From assembly GCA_024277475.1 (NCBI GenBank), contig JAJRVC010000700.1, forward strand, positions 1 through 21,156: a stretch of 21,156 nt of DNA, read 5' to 3'. Position 1 is the first letter of the stretch, and every line of letters starts with the position of its first letter. The position numbers and the translations under genes are program-made. Source of the stretch: Deltaproteobacteria bacterium. Lineage in GTDB: Bacteria > Desulfobacterota > Desulfobacteria > Desulfobacterales > JAFDCJ01. Below, piece by piece: positions 19,216-21,156 of this stretch. The notes under the pieces were generated by a model that had not been told where the DNA came from, did not search any database, and was given only the letters and a program-made list of their open reading frames with translations.

Positions 19216-20532
19216 TTAGGCACGTTTTTTCTGCAACTTCCTGACTTCGTCGCAAGTCGGTGTCCAGACATCCTCGGCCTTCACAATTATCATAGTGTCC
19301 GGTTTGTAGATGGGGAAGGGATAATCCGGGCTATCCCAAACCTCACCCACATAGCCGGCCGGGATGTTGAGCTGATTGTTGCAATCGCGAAATGTTGCTT
19401 TGCCTCGGCAGGTATCAACGGTGGCACCCTTGAGCCCTTTCCTCACCGCCTCAGTTTCAATGGAACCAATTTCCGTGATCTTTTGCTCCAAACCGTAGAT
19501 GGCGTCATAGTGCATGCAGGCCCAATCGGTGGGATAGGCATCTTCACCGTGTTTGGCGATATGCATTTTAATGTATTTCTGCATCAGCGGTTGATCCAAA
19601 TGGGCAAAAAACGGGCAGCGTGCAAGACCAATCATTCCGCGCGGAAGGCTACGGCGTTGTTGCTGCAACTCCGTTACCGAGATCAGGCCCCCAGGATAGG
19701 AAATACGCTTGAACAAGCCCATAGACTGAGCCTGCCTGATAAAGGTGCGATTGTCCTTGCCCGCGATGGCACCGTAAGCAAAATCGGGCTTGGACGCCAT
19801 TATCGCCGAAATATAGGAAGAAAACTCCGTTTCACCCAATCTGAACCAAAGTGCCTTTTTAAGTTTGGTCTCCGGTGATTTTTTGCTCAGGGCAGTGACA
19901 AATCCCTTTTGTGTATCGCGACCCCACTCATAATCCTGACCAATGGTGACAAAGCTTTTCCAGCCATTTTTTTTGATCATTTCAGTTACGGCTACAACCA
20001 CGGATCCGGATTGCATTTTGCTGTTGGGGCAAAATTCATACGTGTATGGCGTGTAGTTCTCATTAACGATTTTAGAACTGTTACTCGTCGCAGCGAGATG
20101 CAGGACCTTACGCTCATGGATGATTTCCTGAATGGCCATGGCGCAGGCGCTTGAATAGGTTCCAACGATGGTTTGGACATTGTCACGGGAAATTACATCA
20201 CGGGCCTCCCGAGCGGCCACATCGGGTTTGGTGTGGGTATCTCTGAAGCTGATTTCGATGGGATGTTTACCAAGAAACCCACCGCGCCCATTTATTTCGG
20301 CAACCGCATTGGTCACCGCCTTTATAGCGCCATCGGCATAGTTGGCACCCGTCCCGGTTACCGGCAGTAACAAGCCCAGTTTGTATGGTTTGTCTGCTGA
20401 AGCACTGACAAATCGTGGCGTAAGCGTAAGGATCCCGGCCGCAGCGGCCGACAAAAGAAATTCGCGTCGGTTCATTGTTTTCAGAACCTGGTCCCATTTT
20501 CGATCACTGATGTGTGTACGATTTTCAGACAT
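19216..20532 (-). CDS. livK: ABC transporter substrate-binding protein, HAAT family, with Tat signal (copy 2)
   Basis: A 438-residue periplasmic binding protein of the HAAT class. Its N-terminus has a twin-arginine motif (NRREFL, R22-R23), a hydrophobic alanine-rich segment and an ASA cleavage site before D47, pointing to folded export by the Tat pathway. The mature part starts YKLGLLLPVTGTG and has GGFLGKHPIEISFRDTHTKP and IVGTYSSACAMA around the pocket. The ATG at 20532 has AGGAG at a normal distance; starting at the internal ATG (residue 20) would shorten the n-region but keep the Tat motif. It is the first gene of the second liv operon. The ligand is unknown. Confidence 0.9.
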   Translation of the reverse strand: MSENRTHISDRKWDQVLKTMNRREFLLSAAAAGILTLTPRFVSASADKPYKLGLLLPVTGTGANYADGAIKAVTNAVAEINGRGGFLGKHPIEISFRDTHTKPDVAAREARDVISRDNVQTIVGTYSSACAMAIQEIIHERKVLHLAATSNSSKIVNENYTPYTYEFCPNSKMQSGSVVVAVTEMIKKNGWKSFVTIGQDYEWGRDTQKGFVTALSKKSPETKLKKALWFRLGETEFSSYISAIMASKPDFAYGAIAGKDNRTFIRQAQSMGLFKRISYPGGLISVTELQQQRRSLPRGMIGLARCPFFAHLDQPLMQKYIKMHIAKHGEDAYPTDWACMHYDAIYGLEQKITEIGSIETEAVRKGLKGATVDTCRGKATFRDCNNQLNIPAGYVGEVWDSPDYPFPIYKPDTMIIVKAEDVWTPTCDEVRKLQKKRA

Positions 20533-20560
20533 AATGCTCTCCTTCCGTTTCTGTGATCCG

Positions 20561-20580
20561 CCCCGGGTGAGTTGCCGGGG
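20561..20580 (-). promoter_or_regulatory. Leader hairpin upstream of livK copy 2
   Basis: CCCCGG and CCGGGG form a perfect six-base stem around an eight-base loop, about 30 nt before the livK start codon and just before its ribosome binding site. GGGTGAGTT occurs twice in tandem here. It could affect mRNA stability or translation; the function is not known. Confidence 0.35.
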
Positions 20581-21005
20581 TGAGTTTCAGTGTAAATCAC
20601 AATCCCACTGTTGGAATGGTGACAGTAAACATTAAAGAAGCAGCGCTTTTTGGCGCGATACTCTCCCAGAAGCAATCTACGCCTACTCAATTATTACTTC
20701 ACCTAGCATTATCTGAATCGGAATGGACTGTTTTTTAGAGTAGTAGATATCCTTCATCAGATATCCTTTAGTGATTTGAGCTGGAAATAACTCAGTGCGA
20801 TTATCGATGCATATTCTGAAATCCGACGGATTGTTGATACTAACGTTATTTACTTCTTGAGGAAAAGGCAAACAGGTGATTCGATTATTTCGGTGAGCGG
20901 ATTTTGTATCTGCCTTTCCCGTCTAGTTAGAGACCTCATAGGTAGGATATGGCCTCTGACTATATAAAACCATTAAGCAAAACGTCTATGCAAATATTTT
21001 CTATA

Positions 21006-21030
21006 ATATCAATCCGTTGCGGATCGATAT
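21006..21030. repeat. 11-bp inverted repeat with 3-nt loop
   Basis: ATATCAATCCG (21006-21016) and CGGATCGATAT (21020-21030) pair at 10 of 11 positions around TTG. No T-run follows on either strand, so it is not an intrinsic terminator. It may be an operator or part of a gene regulation region continuing past the window edge. Confidence 0.45.
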
Positions 21031-21052
21031 GTTATCGCATACGCCACATTGG

Positions 21053-21123
21053 GCTTGACAATATCAGGCTTTCTAAAATCCGTTATAATCAGCAACTATT
21101 TTATTGACTGTCTTTTGTCAAGC
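21053..21123. repeat. 9-bp inverted repeat GCTTGACAA / TTGTCAAGC
   Basis: GCTTGACAA at 21053-21061 is repeated as its exact reverse complement TTGTCAAGC at 21115-21123, with 53 bp between. A second TTGAC at 21104-21108 also pairs with the GTCAA of the right copy. It could be paired repressor half-sites around a promoter (a TATAAT at 21084-21089 lies between them). The neighbouring gene is outside the window. Confidence 0.35.
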
Positions 21124-21156
21124 AAAAAACCAATTGTGGCTGATTTGCATTGATAA

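Larger units (their letters stand above)
20533..21156. other. Non-coding end region upstream of livK copy 2
   Basis: I see no convincing gene in these 624 bases. They must contain the promoter of the second liv operon, but I could not identify -35/-10 or -24/-12 boxes with confidence. Structured elements are the leader hairpin at 20561-20580, the dyad at 21006-21030 and the inverted repeat 21053-21123. A minus-strand frame of about 62 codons (20683-20871) lacks an ATG start and a ribosome binding site, though its amino-acid content is not absurd; it could be a gene remnant. Confidence 0.5.

Noticed and set aside
19087..19878. 263-codon plus-strand open frame
   Set aside because: Lies antisense to the well-supported livK copy 2, has no recognisable domain, and its coding looks like a reverse-strand shadow.
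20683..20871. 62-codon minus-strand frame in the terminal spacer
   Set aside because: Starts at TTG without a ribosome binding site, matches no family I recognise, and is very short; possibly a remnant.
21055..21089. TTGACA ... TATAAT as a sigma70 promoter
   Set aside because: The boxes are good but the spacer is 23 bp, too long for a standard promoter.

Overview
The window holds two divergent transcription units on either side of a regulatory region at about 9.23-9.65 kb, plus a second transporter cluster that converges on the first. Gene content (LutABC, a long FAD/Fe-S D-lactate dehydrogenase-type protein, a PAS-sigma54 activator, two HAAT-type ABC transporters, a probable selenocysteine codon) and the style of the intergenic repeats suggest an anaerobic member of the Desulfobacterota (Desulfobacterales-like). 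This taxonomic call is inference; no rRNA or other marker gene is present.

Minus-strand unit, read from 9228 down to 163: a PAS-AAA+ sigma54 activator whose DNA-binding domain is cut off by an in-frame TAA; lutA, lutB and lutC (overlapping or closely coupled); a dld-like FAD/4Fe-4S/CCG-domain oxidoreductase; and an AMP-forming acyl-CoA ligase ending at a good intrinsic terminator. Together these look like a module that oxidises lactate or a related 2-hydroxy acid (D-form by the dld-like enzyme, L-form by LutABC) and activates a carboxylic acid to its CoA ester.

Plus-strand unit, 9655 to 15647: a divergent 3-hydroxybutyrate-dehydrogenase-like SDR followed by livK-livH-livM-livG-livF, a complete ABC importer of the branched-chain amino acid/amide (HAAT) family. 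A GG-N10-GC sigma54-type promoter at 9420-9435 precedes the SDR and fits control by the adjacent activator.

Minus-strand unit, 20532 down to 15698: a second complete livK-livH-livM-livG-livF set, tail to tail with the first. Its binding protein carries a twin-arginine signal, whereas the first has a Sec-type signal.

The most interesting observation is in the dld-like gene. The frame meets a TGA exactly where the second CCG motif of the family has its second cysteine, then stays open for 65 more codons that match the conserved family C-terminus. A stem-loop begins 10 nt after the TGA, as expected for a bacterial SECIS. The gene is probably a selenoprotein of 942 residues that would be mis-annotated as an 876-residue protein. 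The motif's first cysteine is tyrosine, which is also unusual.

The last ~620 bases (20533-21156) contain no convincing gene but hold two clear inverted repeats.
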